Under the pieces are notes generated by a model. It was given only the letters and a program-made list of their open reading frames with translations, searched no databases and had not been told where the DNA came from. Made by a program: the position numbers and the translations under genes. From NCBI RefSeq assembly GCF_003350925.1, contig NZ_KZ857180.1, positions 1-64,000 of the forward strand: a stretch of 64,000 nt of DNA, read 5' to 3'. Source of the DNA: Dyella tabacisoli (lineage in GTDB: Bacteria > Pseudomonadota > Gammaproteobacteria > Xanthomonadales > Rhodanobacteraceae). Positions 7,939 through 18,572 of this stretch are shown piece by piece; within the stretch, counting starts at the first letter, position 1; each line of letters opens with the position of its first letter.

Positions 7939-9249
7939 TCAAAGCCGCCCGGAACGCTTGACGCTCAAATATCGCTCCACCAATACACCCGATAATTCAT
8001 GGCAGCTCACGTCGAGCGTGGCCACGCCTTCGCGCCGCAAAGCATCGTGCATGGCCTCGCGCTCGGCCAGGTAGTGCATTGCGGCAGCGCTGCGAATGGC
8101 CGACTCCACGCTATCGTCCATTTCGGTCACCGCCTGATCGAGCGCCAGCTCGCGCAGGCTGACCACCAGCACCAGATGACGCCGCGACAGCATGGCGACG
8201 GCCATGCGCAGCTCTTCATCGTCTTCGTCGCGCACGTTGGTAATCAGCACCACAAAAGCACGGCGCTGCTGGCGTGACTGCAACGCGCTGGCCGCACTGA
8301 GGTAATCCGTCGCCACCGGCAGCGCCTGCAAGTCGTAACCGGCGCCCAACAGCATGTCCATGCCGCCGCTGCCATGCTGCGGCGGCAGCCAGCGCAGGTC
8401 TTCGCCGGCGCAAGCGAGCATGCCCACCGCATCGCCTTGGCGCAGTGCGATATAGGCCAGAGCCAACGACGCATTGAGTACGTGATCGAAATGCGCCAGG
8501 CGGTCGTCTTGCGCCAGCATGCGACGGCCGCAATCGAGCAGCAAGATGACTTGCTGATTGCGCTCATCGCGGTATTCGCGTGAGATCAGCCGGCCGAGGC
8601 GAGCGGTGGCTTTCCAGTCGATCTTGCGCAGGCTATCGCCAAGCCGATAATCGCGCAGTTCGTTGAATTCGGTGCCTTCGCCACGCCGGCGCTGCAATCG
8701 CGCGCCCAGGCTGCGCGAGGCAACCTCGACGCTAAGCCCGGCCAGCTCGGCCAGCGGCGCGAAATTGGGATACACGCGAATCGTGCTGGTCTCGCCGATC
8801 GTCCGCTGCTGATTCCATAAGCGCCATGGCGAGCGCAAGCGCAACTGACAACCGTCAAAAATGAATTGCCCACGCGCGCTGGGGGTCACCGTGTAATCAA
8901 GCGTCAGTTCGCGACCGGGCGCAAGCGAAAGCTCGCGCGGCATATCGCGCACGGCCCATGGCGCCGGATGCAGATCGTGAACCAGCACGTGCTGCGTGCG
9001 CTGGGTGGTGGCACGCAGATGCAGGCCGACCGCAAGCTCCGGCCCCAGCGGCACCACCAGCGGGATGTCGCGTCGGCAGATCGGGCTGGACTCGCGCCGC
9101 AGATGCCACCCATCCAGCGCGGCGAGCGTGGCGATCACGCTGGCGAGCGCTAACCAGATCGATAGCGGCAGCCATTGCAGGCTGACCAGCACACCGACGC
9201 CGGTCCAGCCCAGCAGCAGCCACAACAAAGCAGGAGCCGGGCGCATCAT
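7939..9249 (-). CDS. DUF58 domain protein of the MoxR operon
   Basis: 436 residues. Two N-terminal membrane helices (about 7-45) precede a DUF58 domain with the family signature YRLGDSLRKIDWKATAR (about 205-221). A von Willebrand A-like segment follows, with VILLLDCGRRM where the metal-binding DxSxS motif would stand; here the motif is degenerate. It is the last gene of a minus-strand operon and its start overlaps the MoxR stop by four bases. DUF58 proteins are typical partners of MoxR ATPases, which are thought to act as chaperones for metal- or cofactor-dependent complexes. The actual client is not evident. Confidence 0.88.
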   Translation of the reverse strand: MMRPAPALLWLLLGWTGVGVLVSLQWLPLSIWLALASVIATLAALDGWHLRRESSPICRRDIPLVVPLGPELAVGLHLRATTQRTQHVLVHDLHPAPWAVRDMPRELSLAPGRELTLDYTVTPSARGQFIFDGCQLRLRSPWRLWNQQRTIGETSTIRVYPNFAPLAELAGLSVEVASRSLGARLQRRRGEGTEFNELRDYRLGDSLRKIDWKATARLGRLISREYRDERNQQVILLLDCGRRMLAQDDRLAHFDHVLNASLALAYIALRQGDAVGMLACAGEDLRWLPPQHGSGGMDMLLGAGYDLQALPVATDYLSAASALQSRQQRRAFVVLITNVRDEDDEELRMAVAMLSRRHLVLVVSLRELALDQAVTEMDDSVESAIRSAAAMHYLAEREAMHDALRREGVATLDVSCHELSGVLVERYLSVKRSGRL

Positions 9250-10259
9250 TGGCGTGGTGCAGCCACCTTGTGCAACAACGCATCAAGTACATCGTCGGCA
9301 CGCTGACGCTCGATCAAGGCCTCAGGCGCCAGCAGCAAGCGATGACGCAAGGCCGGCAACGCCACCGCACGCACGTCGTCGGGGGTGACGAAATCGCGCT
9401 CATCCAGCACTGCGTTTGCGCGCGCCAAGCGCACCAGGGCAAGCCCGCCGCGTGGACCGGCGCCGCCGATGACGCCCGGCCATTCGCGGGTGGCGCGCGC
9501 GATGCGTACGGCGTAATCGATCACCGCCGGATCCACCCGCAGCGTCGCTACCGCCTGCTGCAACGCCAATAACTCCTGCTGTTCCAGCACCGGCTCTACG
9601 CGTGAAACATCGAGGTCGGCGGCAACGCGCCCGCTAAGCACCTGCTCGACCATGCGCTGCTCGTCCTCATGACTGGGATAGCCGATATCCACCTTGATGA
9701 GGAATCGATCCAACTGCGCCTCGGGCAACGGATAGGTGCCTTCCTGCTCGATCGAGTTTTGCGTAGCGACCACCATAAAGGGCTCGGGCAAGGCAAAACG
9801 CCGCCCTTCGATGGTGACCTGGCCCTCCTGCATCGATTCCAGCAAGGCCGCCTGGGTCTTGGCCGGCGCGCGATTGATTTCATCGGCCAGCAGCATATTG
9901 GCGAATACCGGGCCACGGCGGATCTGGAAGCGCTCGGTCTTCGGATCGTAAATAGCGTGGCCGGTGATGTCGCTAGGCATCAGATCCGGGGTGAACTGCA
10001 CGCGGCCGAAGCTGCAACTGATCGAGGCCGCCAGCGCGCGTACCAGCAGCGTCTTGCCCAGGCCAGGCACACCTTCGATCAATACATGACCGCCAGCGAG
10101 CAGGGCCAGCAATACTTGATCGAGCACCTCACCCTGACCGATGAAGGCACGCGACACCTGCTCACGCAAGGTCACCGTGCGCGCGGCCAATTCGCTTAGC
10201 GGCAAGGTGACAGCGGGTAGCTCCGGCATGCTCGCCGGGTTAGTGGATTCGAGGGTCAT
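9246..10259 (-). CDS. MoxR-family AAA+ ATPase
   Basis: 337 residues. Walker A GVPGLGKT (about 63-70), Walker B MLLADEI (about 122-128), the pre-sensor stretch TQNSIEQEGTYPLPEAQLDRF and a C-terminal lid domain mark an AAA_3 MoxR ATPase. The ATG at 10259 is preceded by AGGA and overlaps the DUF4350 stop as ATGA. A much longer open frame upstream (to 10454) lies inside the DUF4350 gene and has no family similarity, so it is rejected. It probably remodels or activates a target with the neighbouring DUF58 and membrane proteins. Confidence 0.95.
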   Translation of the reverse strand: MTLESTNPASMPELPAVTLPLSELAARTVTLREQVSRAFIGQGEVLDQVLLALLAGGHVLIEGVPGLGKTLLVRALAASISCSFGRVQFTPDLMPSDITGHAIYDPKTERFQIRRGPVFANMLLADEINRAPAKTQAALLESMQEGQVTIEGRRFALPEPFMVVATQNSIEQEGTYPLPEAQLDRFLIKVDIGYPSHEDEQRMVEQVLSGRVAADLDVSRVEPVLEQQELLALQQAVATLRVDPAVIDYAVRIARATREWPGVIGGAGPRGGLALVRLARANAVLDERDFVTPDDVRAVALPALRHRLLLAPEALIERQRADDVLDALLHKVAAPRQ

Positions 10260-11437
10260 AACATTTTCCTGAGTCGCGCCAGGGTGACAACACTTTCGCG
10301 AAACGCCATCGCGTTCGCGGGTGGATGGAACGCCCGCGCCAATTGCGCGCAGTCGAGTCGGTAACGTTCGGCCAGACGTTGATAAAGCGCATCGCCGTGC
10401 AGCATCGCGCAGACAGGATCGCGACGGCGCACACGCGCCAGCAAGGCGCTGCAAACCAGCTCATGCAAAGAACGCCCGTTATCGCGACGGAACAAAAACT
10501 CACCGACCGCCTGTACATGCTCAAGCAAAGCTCGGCGCTGCAGCAGCGGCACGGGCAGCAACGGCCCTAATCGCTCGCTGCGCATCGCCATCCAGCCGGC
10601 CAGCAGCAAGCTCAACGCAAGCAGCGCAGGCCAGCCCCTGGTCAGCAGCAAGGTCCAGAACAAGGGCTGGTCCAGCGCGTAAACCAGATACACATGACCG
10701 TCGTCGATATGCGGCGCCAACAAGCGCCAAGCGAAGCGTTGCTGTGCGGCCTGCCGTAGTTGTTCGCCCTCCAGCGGCACCAAGCTGCTGAGCACACTGA
10801 GCTTGCCCGACTCCAGGTCGGTGCGCACAAAGAAATAGCCGTCTTTTTCGTTACCGATCGTGGCATCGGCTTGCTTCATCAGCGCACTGTGCAGATGAAA
10901 GCGGGGGCCGCACCATTCAAAATCATTTTCGCCCTGCGTCGATGAAACTTGCTTCGATGGGGCCTGCTTCGATGGTGCCTGGCCCGTCGGCTTGGCCGGG
11001 TCGGCTGCGGCATCCAATGTGATGCACCCCTTGCCGGCCGTTTTCGCATCGAGCACATCGAGCGCTTCAAACAATGGGGTATGGCTTACCTCATCCAATG
11101 ATTTGACGGGCAGCACCAGATGACCGCCTTCGCGTACCCAATCGACGATACGCGCAGCAGTGCCCGTATCGATGCGGCTGACATCGGCACCGAGCACCAG
11201 GGTATCGTCAGGCTGCAATGGCAAACGTGCCGGAGCCAACGTCGTCAGCGAGGTCACCGGGACATCGAGCTTCGCCAGCGTACGTTCCAAGGCAAAGAAA
11301 CGGTTATAAAGCGCCTCGCCACGCGCGGGTGTGGTGACCTCGGTTTCTTTGCGCTCGAACATCATAAAGAAGCCACCCACGGCCAACCCAACCGCCGTGA
11401 GCACAATCAAGGTCACCGAAAGCGCCGTCCGGCTCAT
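10256..11437 (-). CDS. DUF4350 domain membrane protein
   Basis: 393 residues. One N-terminal membrane helix (about 7-27) is followed by a periplasmic region with DUF4350 features (DTLVLGADVSRID, IVDWVREGGHLVLP) and a second helix (about 268-288, LFWTLLLTRGWPALLALSLL), leaving a cytoplasmic tail. Near residues 150-170 there is a short repeated APSKQ/VSSTQ stretch encoded by a local GCTTCGATGG duplication. Its start overlaps the DUF4129 stop by four bases and its end overlaps the MoxR start, indicating translational coupling. Function is unknown; the domain is a regular member of MoxR-DUF58 operons. Confidence 0.85.
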   Translation of the reverse strand: MSRTALSVTLIVLTAVGLAVGGFFMMFERKETEVTTPARGEALYNRFFALERTLAKLDVPVTSLTTLAPARLPLQPDDTLVLGADVSRIDTGTAARIVDWVREGGHLVLPVKSLDEVSHTPLFEALDVLDAKTAGKGCITLDAAADPAKPTGQAPSKQAPSKQVSSTQGENDFEWCGPRFHLHSALMKQADATIGNEKDGYFFVRTDLESGKLSVLSSLVPLEGEQLRQAAQQRFAWRLLAPHIDDGHVYLVYALDQPLFWTLLLTRGWPALLALSLLLAGWMAMRSERLGPLLPVPLLQRRALLEHVQAVGEFLFRRDNGRSLHELVCSALLARVRRRDPVCAMLHGDALYQRLAERYRLDCAQLARAFHPPANAMAFRESVVTLARLRKML

Positions 11438-12945
11438 ACCTGCCTCGCATGTTGCGCAGGCCAGCCCGTCAGCAAGGCGTCGATGTCGCTGTCGCTGGGA
11501 AAGCGGTCGGCGTAGGCGGCATGCTGCCAGGTACGCACGATGGCGACGACACGCTGACTATGCTGGGTATCGTCGAGCGCGCGGGCGCGCCGCAAACAGT
11601 CGGCCTCGGTGGCATCGACCGGCAATGGCTTGTTCTGCGCAGCGGCCACTTGATCCATGCTGCCGCGATAAAGCAAGGCCAACGCTTCACGCCGCTGTCC
11701 AGCCTGCCACATCGCACGCGTAGCGCCGGCCAAATCATCAGGCATCGCCGCGGCTGCAACCATTTCATGCACTCGCACAAGCGCAGCCTGCCTGGGCTTT
11801 TTCCACGAAACAGGGTGTCGCATGGCATGCCGTATCACGAACACCAATAACGCACCCAGCACTACCGCCAGCAGCAGCCACATCAATAGATACAGACCGC
11901 CGGCGAACAGATTGCCGAGCAGCGAATCGCCGATTGGGCGTTGCGCTTGTACCGGCTCGGCGGGCTTGCGCAACGCCCATCCCATGTGTTTGTGCGTGCT
12001 GCCAAAGCGCGGGTCGCGATAGACCTGCGCAGCAGCAGCCGCAAACTTCGCGTCGTCTTGAGACGGCGATGGATCGAACACCTGCTCAACGTGAACACGT
12101 TCCGCCTCGGTGGCCGCGGCGTGCGCATGGGTTTGATAGAGCAAGCCAGCCGCGCAGGCAAACAGCAGTACCAGCGCGCGGCCGGCACTTTGCAGCCGTT
12201 GGCGAATACGCCGAAAAGCCAGGTCGATATCCCAGGCTTCGAGCTGGGTACGCCGGGTCAGATACAGCGCAAAACTGGCGGCCACGTAGAGCGGCTCGAT
12301 CACGCTCATCGCCAGATATACGGCGGCGGAAACCAGCAGGGTCACCGTCGTCGGCACGTTGTGGATGGCCTCGCGGGCATAAGCGCGCCAGGAGTCAGGC
12401 CAAAATTCGCCCGGCACAAACAGTACGCCGAACAGAAACATGGTTAAAAACAGCACGATTTCCAGTTGCAGGCAACCAAAGATCAGCATGTTGGTTTGCC
12501 CGCCGATGGTCTTGCACAGCACACGCCAGCGCGCCGAGCGCTGCGCTCGCGGCAATCCCTCCAGCAATTCCAATGGCAAGCGCAATCCGCGATGACTATC
12601 CAGGCGTCGCCAGGTCAACGCGGCCAAGGTGCCGCGCCAACGCCACTGGCGCTGTCCACGCAGTGTCTCGCGCCAACGCGGTACGTGATCGAACACCGCG
12701 TGCGACAACACATACAGAGGCACCCGGTCGAACAATGGCTTGAGCCACCAGATCAAAGCGATGCCCAACCAGGGTAAGTTCAGCAACAAGCCCAGCGATA
12801 CGCATGCCGCAACCAGCGGCAACGTGAATACCAACCAGGCCGACCATACCGGCCATGCGTTAGCGCGCAGCATCACTACGCCCAGATCCACCGCCTCGCG
12901 CGGAGTGCGCGGACGCAGCGCGACACTGATCCGCTCAAGCTCCAT
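11434..12945 (-). CDS. DUF4129 domain multi-pass membrane protein
   Basis: 503 residues. Several membrane segments fall in the first half (about 35-60, 150-180, 200-225, 255-275) and one near 340-365 (LLMWLLLAVVLGALLVFVI). The soluble C-terminus has the DUF4129 pattern (REALALLYRGSMDQ, TEADCLRRA). The ATG at 12945 lies inside the end of the SpoIIM gene (11-base overlap). In related loci such proteins accompany MoxR and DUF58 and resemble transglutaminase-operon membrane components; no catalytic residues are visible here. Part of the coupled operon. Confidence 0.82.
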   Translation of the reverse strand: MELERISVALRPRTPREAVDLGVVMLRANAWPVWSAWLVFTLPLVAACVSLGLLLNLPWLGIALIWWLKPLFDRVPLYVLSHAVFDHVPRWRETLRGQRQWRWRGTLAALTWRRLDSHRGLRLPLELLEGLPRAQRSARWRVLCKTIGGQTNMLIFGCLQLEIVLFLTMFLFGVLFVPGEFWPDSWRAYAREAIHNVPTTVTLLVSAAVYLAMSVIEPLYVAASFALYLTRRTQLEAWDIDLAFRRIRQRLQSAGRALVLLFACAAGLLYQTHAHAAATEAERVHVEQVFDPSPSQDDAKFAAAAAQVYRDPRFGSTHKHMGWALRKPAEPVQAQRPIGDSLLGNLFAGGLYLLMWLLLAVVLGALLVFVIRHAMRHPVSWKKPRQAALVRVHEMVAAAAMPDDLAGATRAMWQAGQRREALALLYRGSMDQVAAAQNKPLPVDATEADCLRRARALDDTQHSQRVVAIVRTWQHAAYADRFPSDSDIDALLTGWPAQHARQV

Positions 12946-13921
12946 CGCTATGCCTCACCCGCTCGGCGCCGCCTCGCCACAACCAGCCAAGCACCAGCAG
13001 CCATAGCAAGGCACCACTACCGAATTTCACGAGATCGGGCAGGCTGGCGATGGACGACCAGAACGCCTCGATAAAAGCCGCCATCAACAACATCGCAAAG
13101 GCGCCCAGCGCGAGCTGTGCACCGACCCAGCCGGCCATCACCATGGCCGGCCCGCGCCGTTGCCGGCCGGGCGCCAGCAAGGTCAAGCCCAGGCGCAAGC
13201 CGGCGCCACCGGAGATCACCAGCGCCGTCAGTTCAAACGACGAATGCCCCACGACGAAACGCCAGAACGGATGGCCGAACCCCATGCCGGTGAGATGGCC
13301 GGCCACCGTGCCGATAATCACCCCATTCGTCGTCATCACGTAGACCGCGCCGACACCAAGCAGCAAGCCGGAGGCAAACGTGCGAAACGCAATGCTGATG
13401 TTGTTCATCACATAGTGGCCGAACATCCCCAGATCGCTGCCGCTGCTGCGGCCGATCGAGGCGTTGGCGGGGTCGTACATCTTTTCGAACTCGGCCAGTT
13501 GCGCGCTGCCGAACACCGAATGCGCCAGCTCCGGCTTCAGTTGCATCAGCACCAGGCAAAACAGCATCGGCACATAGAGCAAGACTGCCGCCAGCGCAAT
13601 ACAACGCCATTCGGCACGAACCATGCGTGGAAAATCGGCCACCAGAAACATCGCTACCCGATGCCAGCGTGGTGCCGGCGGGCGATATAAAACACGATGC
13701 CCTTGTTGCACCAGGTTTTGCAAACGGTCGGTGACTTCGCGGCTGTAACCGCGCGCGCGCGCCAACGCCAGGTGATGGCATAGACGGCGATACAAAGCCG
13801 GAAAGGCCAGCGCCTGCGTGCTGCGCATGGCTTCGCGCGAGCGCAGCTCGGCGCTGCCCAACCATGCCTGCAAGCTGTCCCACTCCTGTCTATGCAGGGC
13901 AACGAAACGCTCCTGTTTCAT
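12935..13921 (-). CDS. Stage II sporulation protein M (SpoIIM) family membrane protein
   Basis: 328 residues. A soluble N-terminus (about 1-95, MKQERFVALHRQEWDSLQAWL) is followed by several membrane helices. The family-typical segment NNISIAFRTFASGLLLGVG (about 175-195) is present, as is the GHSSFELTALVISGGAGLRLG stretch. Despite the name, in non-sporulating bacteria this family belongs to MoxR/RDD operons and has no sporulation role. The start overlaps the RDD stop as ATGA. The product is probably an inner-membrane component of the same complex. Confidence 0.9.
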   Translation of the reverse strand: MKQERFVALHRQEWDSLQAWLGSAELRSREAMRSTQALAFPALYRRLCHHLALARARGYSREVTDRLQNLVQQGHRVLYRPPAPRWHRVAMFLVADFPRMVRAEWRCIALAAVLLYVPMLFCLVLMQLKPELAHSVFGSAQLAEFEKMYDPANASIGRSSGSDLGMFGHYVMNNISIAFRTFASGLLLGVGAVYVMTTNGVIIGTVAGHLTGMGFGHPFWRFVVGHSSFELTALVISGGAGLRLGLTLLAPGRQRRGPAMVMAGWVGAQLALGAFAMLLMAAFIEAFWSSIASLPDLVKFGSGALLWLLVLGWLWRGGAERVRHSDGA

Positions 13922-14598
13922 GGTCGTCCTATCAGCCAGTTCGCATAAGCCACCAATTGCCGTGCCCCCGCCTCGCCGGTCTGGCCGGTCAGCGGGTCAA
14001 GCAGATTGGCCAGCTCTTGCTGCCGTTGCGGCGTCAGTTGCGCGCAGCGTTCGGCGAAATCGACGATGACCGCCTGCTCGTCAGCCGCCAGATCGAGCGG
14101 CGGGCGCTCCGCAGCAAGCACCGGCACATGGTTGCCGGAGGGCAGCTCAGAGGTGTGGATCACCATGGTGCCGGCAATGATGTCGCCCAATCGACGGCCA
14201 TACGGATCGATCAGCGTACTGACCAGGCCCACCCCGTAAACGCCGGGCAGCATATCGACGACGCGCAGCAGATTACGCGCCATCGAGGGCACCCAGGTCA
14301 CCGGCGTACCGTCGGCATTGACGACGCGCAGGCCGATCGCCCGCTTGCCCAGCGTCTGCCCGTGAAAAAAGACCTCGCAAACCACCGGGTAAAACCACAT
14401 CAGCACAAACATCACCAGCATGCCGATACCCACGCCGGCCTGGCCGAGGAACGCCAGCGGAATCATCCCCATCCAGCACACCAGCACGCGGATCACGAAG
14501 TCGATGCTCCAGGCTTGCGCACGCGGCAACGCGCCGGCCGAACGCAAGCGCAAAAAGATGCCTTCGGGGGTCTCGAACTGCCTTACGGTATCGAGCAT
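13918..14598 (-). CDS. RDD family membrane protein (first in the MoxR operon)
   Basis: 226 residues. An N-terminal RDD domain with membrane helices (about 30-75 and 100-130) shows the family sequence GKRAIGLRVVNADGTPVTW, followed by a soluble tail of about 80 residues rich in Q, E and R. The start at 14598 has no strong ribosome-binding site. It lies 15 bases downstream of a second RDD gene. RDD proteins are small membrane proteins of poorly known function; some have been linked to ion exchange. Context ties this one to the SpoIIM-MoxR operon. Confidence 0.85.
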   Translation of the reverse strand: MLDTVRQFETPEGIFLRLRSAGALPRAQAWSIDFVIRVLVCWMGMIPLAFLGQAGVGIGMLVMFVLMWFYPVVCEVFFHGQTLGKRAIGLRVVNADGTPVTWVPSMARNLLRVVDMLPGVYGVGLVSTLIDPYGRRLGDIIAGTMVIHTSELPSGNHVPVLAAERPPLDLAADEQAVIVDFAERCAQLTPQRQQELANLLDPLTGQTGEAGARQLVAYANWLIGRP

Positions 14599-14613
14599 CG
14601 GTCGTTATCGGCG

Positions 14614-15114
14614 TCAGGCGTTGATGACGACGGTGTCGGCGAACACGTCATGCAGGCAGCGGCGTTCCGCGCCAAAAATCATCAATGAATCGACAAGATG
14701 GATCAGTCCGCCTAGATAGGGGACACCCCCCAGCAGGCTGATCGGCACGATGCGTAAGCCGATGATGCGGCCCAGCCCGATACGGCTGCCGTCGGTACGA
14801 ACCACCTTGATGCCCAGGATCAGCTTGCCGATGGTCTGGCCGTTTCGATGCAAGAGAACGCAATTGGCCACCGCGATACCCGCCAATAGCAGCAGCCCTG
14901 TGACTAGCCCGCCCGCGGATATGTTGGACGTTGCCGCGTAGGGGACCACCGCGAAAAGAAGAATCGTGACGCCTATACCCAGCAGCAATCCATCCAGCAG
15001 CGCGGCACCCAGGCGCCGGCCACGACTGGCCTTGCGCGCCTCGATATCCCGTGCCGAAAATCCCTCGACGTCCTCGACCACCGCTTGCGGAGCGGCATAC
15101 GGATTTACATCCAT
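14614..15114 (-). CDS. RDD family membrane protein (second)
   Basis: 166 residues, with an N-terminal soluble part (MDVNPYAAPQAVVED, a pattern common before RDD domains) and three or so membrane helices. The family stretch GQTIGKLILGIKVVRTDGSRIGLGR is clear. The ATG at 15114 is preceded by AGGAACCG. It is the first gene of the seven-gene minus-strand run, so the operon promoter should lie in 15115-15209. Two adjacent RDD genes of different length suggest a hetero-oligomer or an old duplication. Confidence 0.87.
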   Translation of the reverse strand: MDVNPYAAPQAVVEDVEGFSARDIEARKASRGRRLGAALLDGLLLGIGVTILLFAVVPYAATSNISAGGLVTGLLLLAGIAVANCVLLHRNGQTIGKLILGIKVVRTDGSRIGLGRIIGLRIVPISLLGGVPYLGGLIHLVDSLMIFGAERRCLHDVFADTVVINA

Positions 15115-15209
15115 CGGTTCCTATCCCTTAGATCCTGGCACCCGCCCCCCATGGCGAATGCAGCCGCGAGTATATGAGTGTTCTATCGCGCCTGCATGCG
15201 TGCGTGAGC

Positions 15210-15680
15210 CTAACGGCCCTTCGGCTTGAGCAAGGTGCCGCAGCACTTGGGCGAGCCGCACAGGCACAGCCACAGCTTTTTAAGGCGTGCGGTATGCGGC
15301 ACGTCAAGCGTAATGCCGTAATCGTAGGTCAGCTCCTCGCCGGGCTTGATCTTGCGGATCGCCTCGATCAGTACCCGGTCCTTGCGCGGATCGCCGCTGG
15401 CGCTTTCTTCGATGACCGCACGGCAATTAGGCTCGCAACTGTGGTTGATCCAGCGCGCGCTATTGCCATGCTGATTGGCGTCCACGATGTATTCGTCGTT
15501 GAGCGTGAACAAAAAGGTATGCCCCGTCTCGCCGCCGTCGCCGTACAGCTCGTCGGCCTCGTCGTTGGTCACTAAGGTGCCTTTGTACTGAATCACCTGC
15601 TCGCCCTTGGCGATGGCGCTAACGGCAAAAACACCATTGCCGTGGATCGGCGAACGGCGAGCAACGATACGTCGGGTCAT
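15210..15680 (-). CDS. SET domain protein-lysine methyltransferase
   Basis: 156 residues spanning almost only a SET domain. Motifs visible are GNGVFA (near 15-20), the pseudoknot sequence WINHSCEPNC (about 77-86), EELTYDYG (about 115-122) and a post-SET-like cysteine cluster CLCGSPKC (about 139-146). The known family activity is S-adenosylmethionine-dependent lysine methylation; the post-SET cysteines normally bind zinc with the pseudoknot cysteine. The bacterial substrate is unknown. The gene is on the same strand as the MoxR operon but separated by 95 bases. A composite heptamer repeat lies directly upstream. Confidence 0.9.
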   Translation of the reverse strand: MTRRIVARRSPIHGNGVFAVSAIAKGEQVIQYKGTLVTNDEADELYGDGGETGHTFLFTLNDEYIVDANQHGNSARWINHSCEPNCRAVIEESASGDPRKDRVLIEAIRKIKPGEELTYDYGITLDVPHTARLKKLWLCLCGSPKCCGTLLKPKGR

Positions 15681-15744
15681 GAGCTACATAGGTCGGCTGA
15701 GAGAGCCGATGATGATGCACGCTATGCATGACGATGGGAACCAC

Positions 15745-15985
15745 GGGGAACGGGGAACGGGGAACGGGGAACGGGGAACGGGGAACGGGGAACGGGGAAA
15801 AGCCTAAAAAGCAGAAGCAAAAAAGCAAGAGCAAAAACAAAGAAAAATCAAAAAGAACGCGGATCTGCAATATCCCCTCGAACCTCATGTTCCCCGTTCC
15901 CTGTTCCCCGTTCCCCGTTACCTAGCTTTACCTCCGTTCCCCGTTCCCTGCTCTACCCCCCATCCTGTTCCCCGCTCTTCCTCCC
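15745..15985. repeat. Composite heptamer repeat (copy 2)
   Basis: Seven perfect GGGGAAC units (15745-15793) plus GGGGAA, then a spacer nearly identical to that of copy 1 (AAAAGCCTAAAAAGCAGAAG and onward), then GTTCCCC-type units from about 15888 to 15985. It lies between the divergent SET and lipoprotein genes and ends about 32 bases before the lipoprotein ATG. It differs from copy 1 mainly in unit number. Confidence 0.9.
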
Positions 15986-16017
15986 TGCTATATTCAAACA
16001 ATCGTTTGAGGTGATCC

Positions 16018-16500
16018 ATGAAACGAGTACTCCGCTGTATCGCAATGGGCGCACTGGTCGCCGGCCTGGTCGCCTGCGGCCCGCCGCGCAAAAGCGTATT
16101 TCCGCCGGCCGTGAGCATTCAGGAAATGAATGTGCGGCCCGATGGGCAATGGCGGCTGACCCTGCGCATCCAGAACAACAGCTATTCCGGCATGGGTTTT
16201 CACAGTATCGAGGGCGAGCTGAAAGTGGCCGACGGAGTACCCGTACGTCTGCATCACAGCTTCGATCTGGACATCCCCGCCTTTGCCGGCGACGTCACCC
16301 AGATCGACGTGCTGCCCACGACGGAAATGAATCAGGCGCTGAAGGCCGTCGCCGCCAAAGGCAGCGCCGGCTCGCTGCCCTATAGCGTGATCGGCCACAG
16401 CAACGCCAAGCCCGAGCAAGAAAAAGAAAACCGCGACTTCGACTTTCACGGCAGCGGCTGGCTCTCGCCGGTGCCGGGTATTTCCAACACTTACCGCTGA
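16018..16500 (+). CDS. Lipoprotein with LEA-type (WHy-like) domain
   Basis: 160 residues. The signal peptide ends in a lipobox (LVAC, Cys at about 20), so a lipid-anchored envelope protein is expected. The residue after Cys is Gly, which favours the outer membrane. The body (VSIQEMNVRPDGQWRLTLRIQNN, then alternating beta pattern to about 115) resembles the LEA14/WHy beta-sandwich; that is a motif-level judgement. AGGTGAT sits properly before the ATG. The acyl-CoA dehydrogenase gene starts 44 bases after the stop and may be cotranscribed. Confidence 0.75.
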   Translation: MKRVLRCIAMGALVAGLVACGPPRKSVFPPAVSIQEMNVRPDGQWRLTLRIQNNSYSGMGFHSIEGELKVADGVPVRLHHSFDLDIPAFAGDVTQIDVLPTTEMNQALKAVAAKGSAGSLPYSVIGHSNAKPEQEKENRDFDFHGSGWLSPVPGISNTYR

Positions 16501-16544
16501 TCTCCGACCATCTGGCCGCACCCCCATTCCCAAGGAGTTATGTC

Positions 16545-18320
<1,776 letters not shown>

Positions 18321-18332
18321 AACACCGCACTG

Positions 18333-18457
18333 ACTCCCTCCCCTACGTGTAGGGGAGGGTTGGGGAGGGGTTCAATCTTGCGGCAAGGTTCCACCCCCTC
18401 CCAACCTCCACCTGCAAGTCCCGAAAAGGGGACTCCCTTCGGTCGCAGGGGAGGAGC
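18333..18457. repeat. REP/BIME-like hairpin pair
   Basis: CCTCCCCTAC-GT-GTAGGGGAGG with tail GTTGGGGAGGGG, then an inverted CCCCTCCC unit interrupted by an extra CCCGAAAAGGGGACTCCCTTCGG stretch before GCAGGGGAGG. In the first hairpin the stem reads CCCCTAC/GTAGGGG instead of CCCCTGC/GCAGGGG, a paired substitution that keeps the fold. Confidence 0.7.
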
Positions 18458-18572
18458 AATGAAGCTCGCCATCCTCCGCGTGCGAGGACGGCTGGGAAGG
18501 AATCACCAGCTTGCCCGCCTTACATACAGGGTGTAGAACCGGCAACAGTTTCCCCGCAGTCCGGTCAACCGC

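Noticed and set aside
10260-10454. N-terminal extension of the MoxR protein by 65 residues
   Set aside because: The extension lies inside the upstream DUF4350 gene, shows no family similarity, and the ATG at 10259 has a good AGGA site and ATGA overlap.
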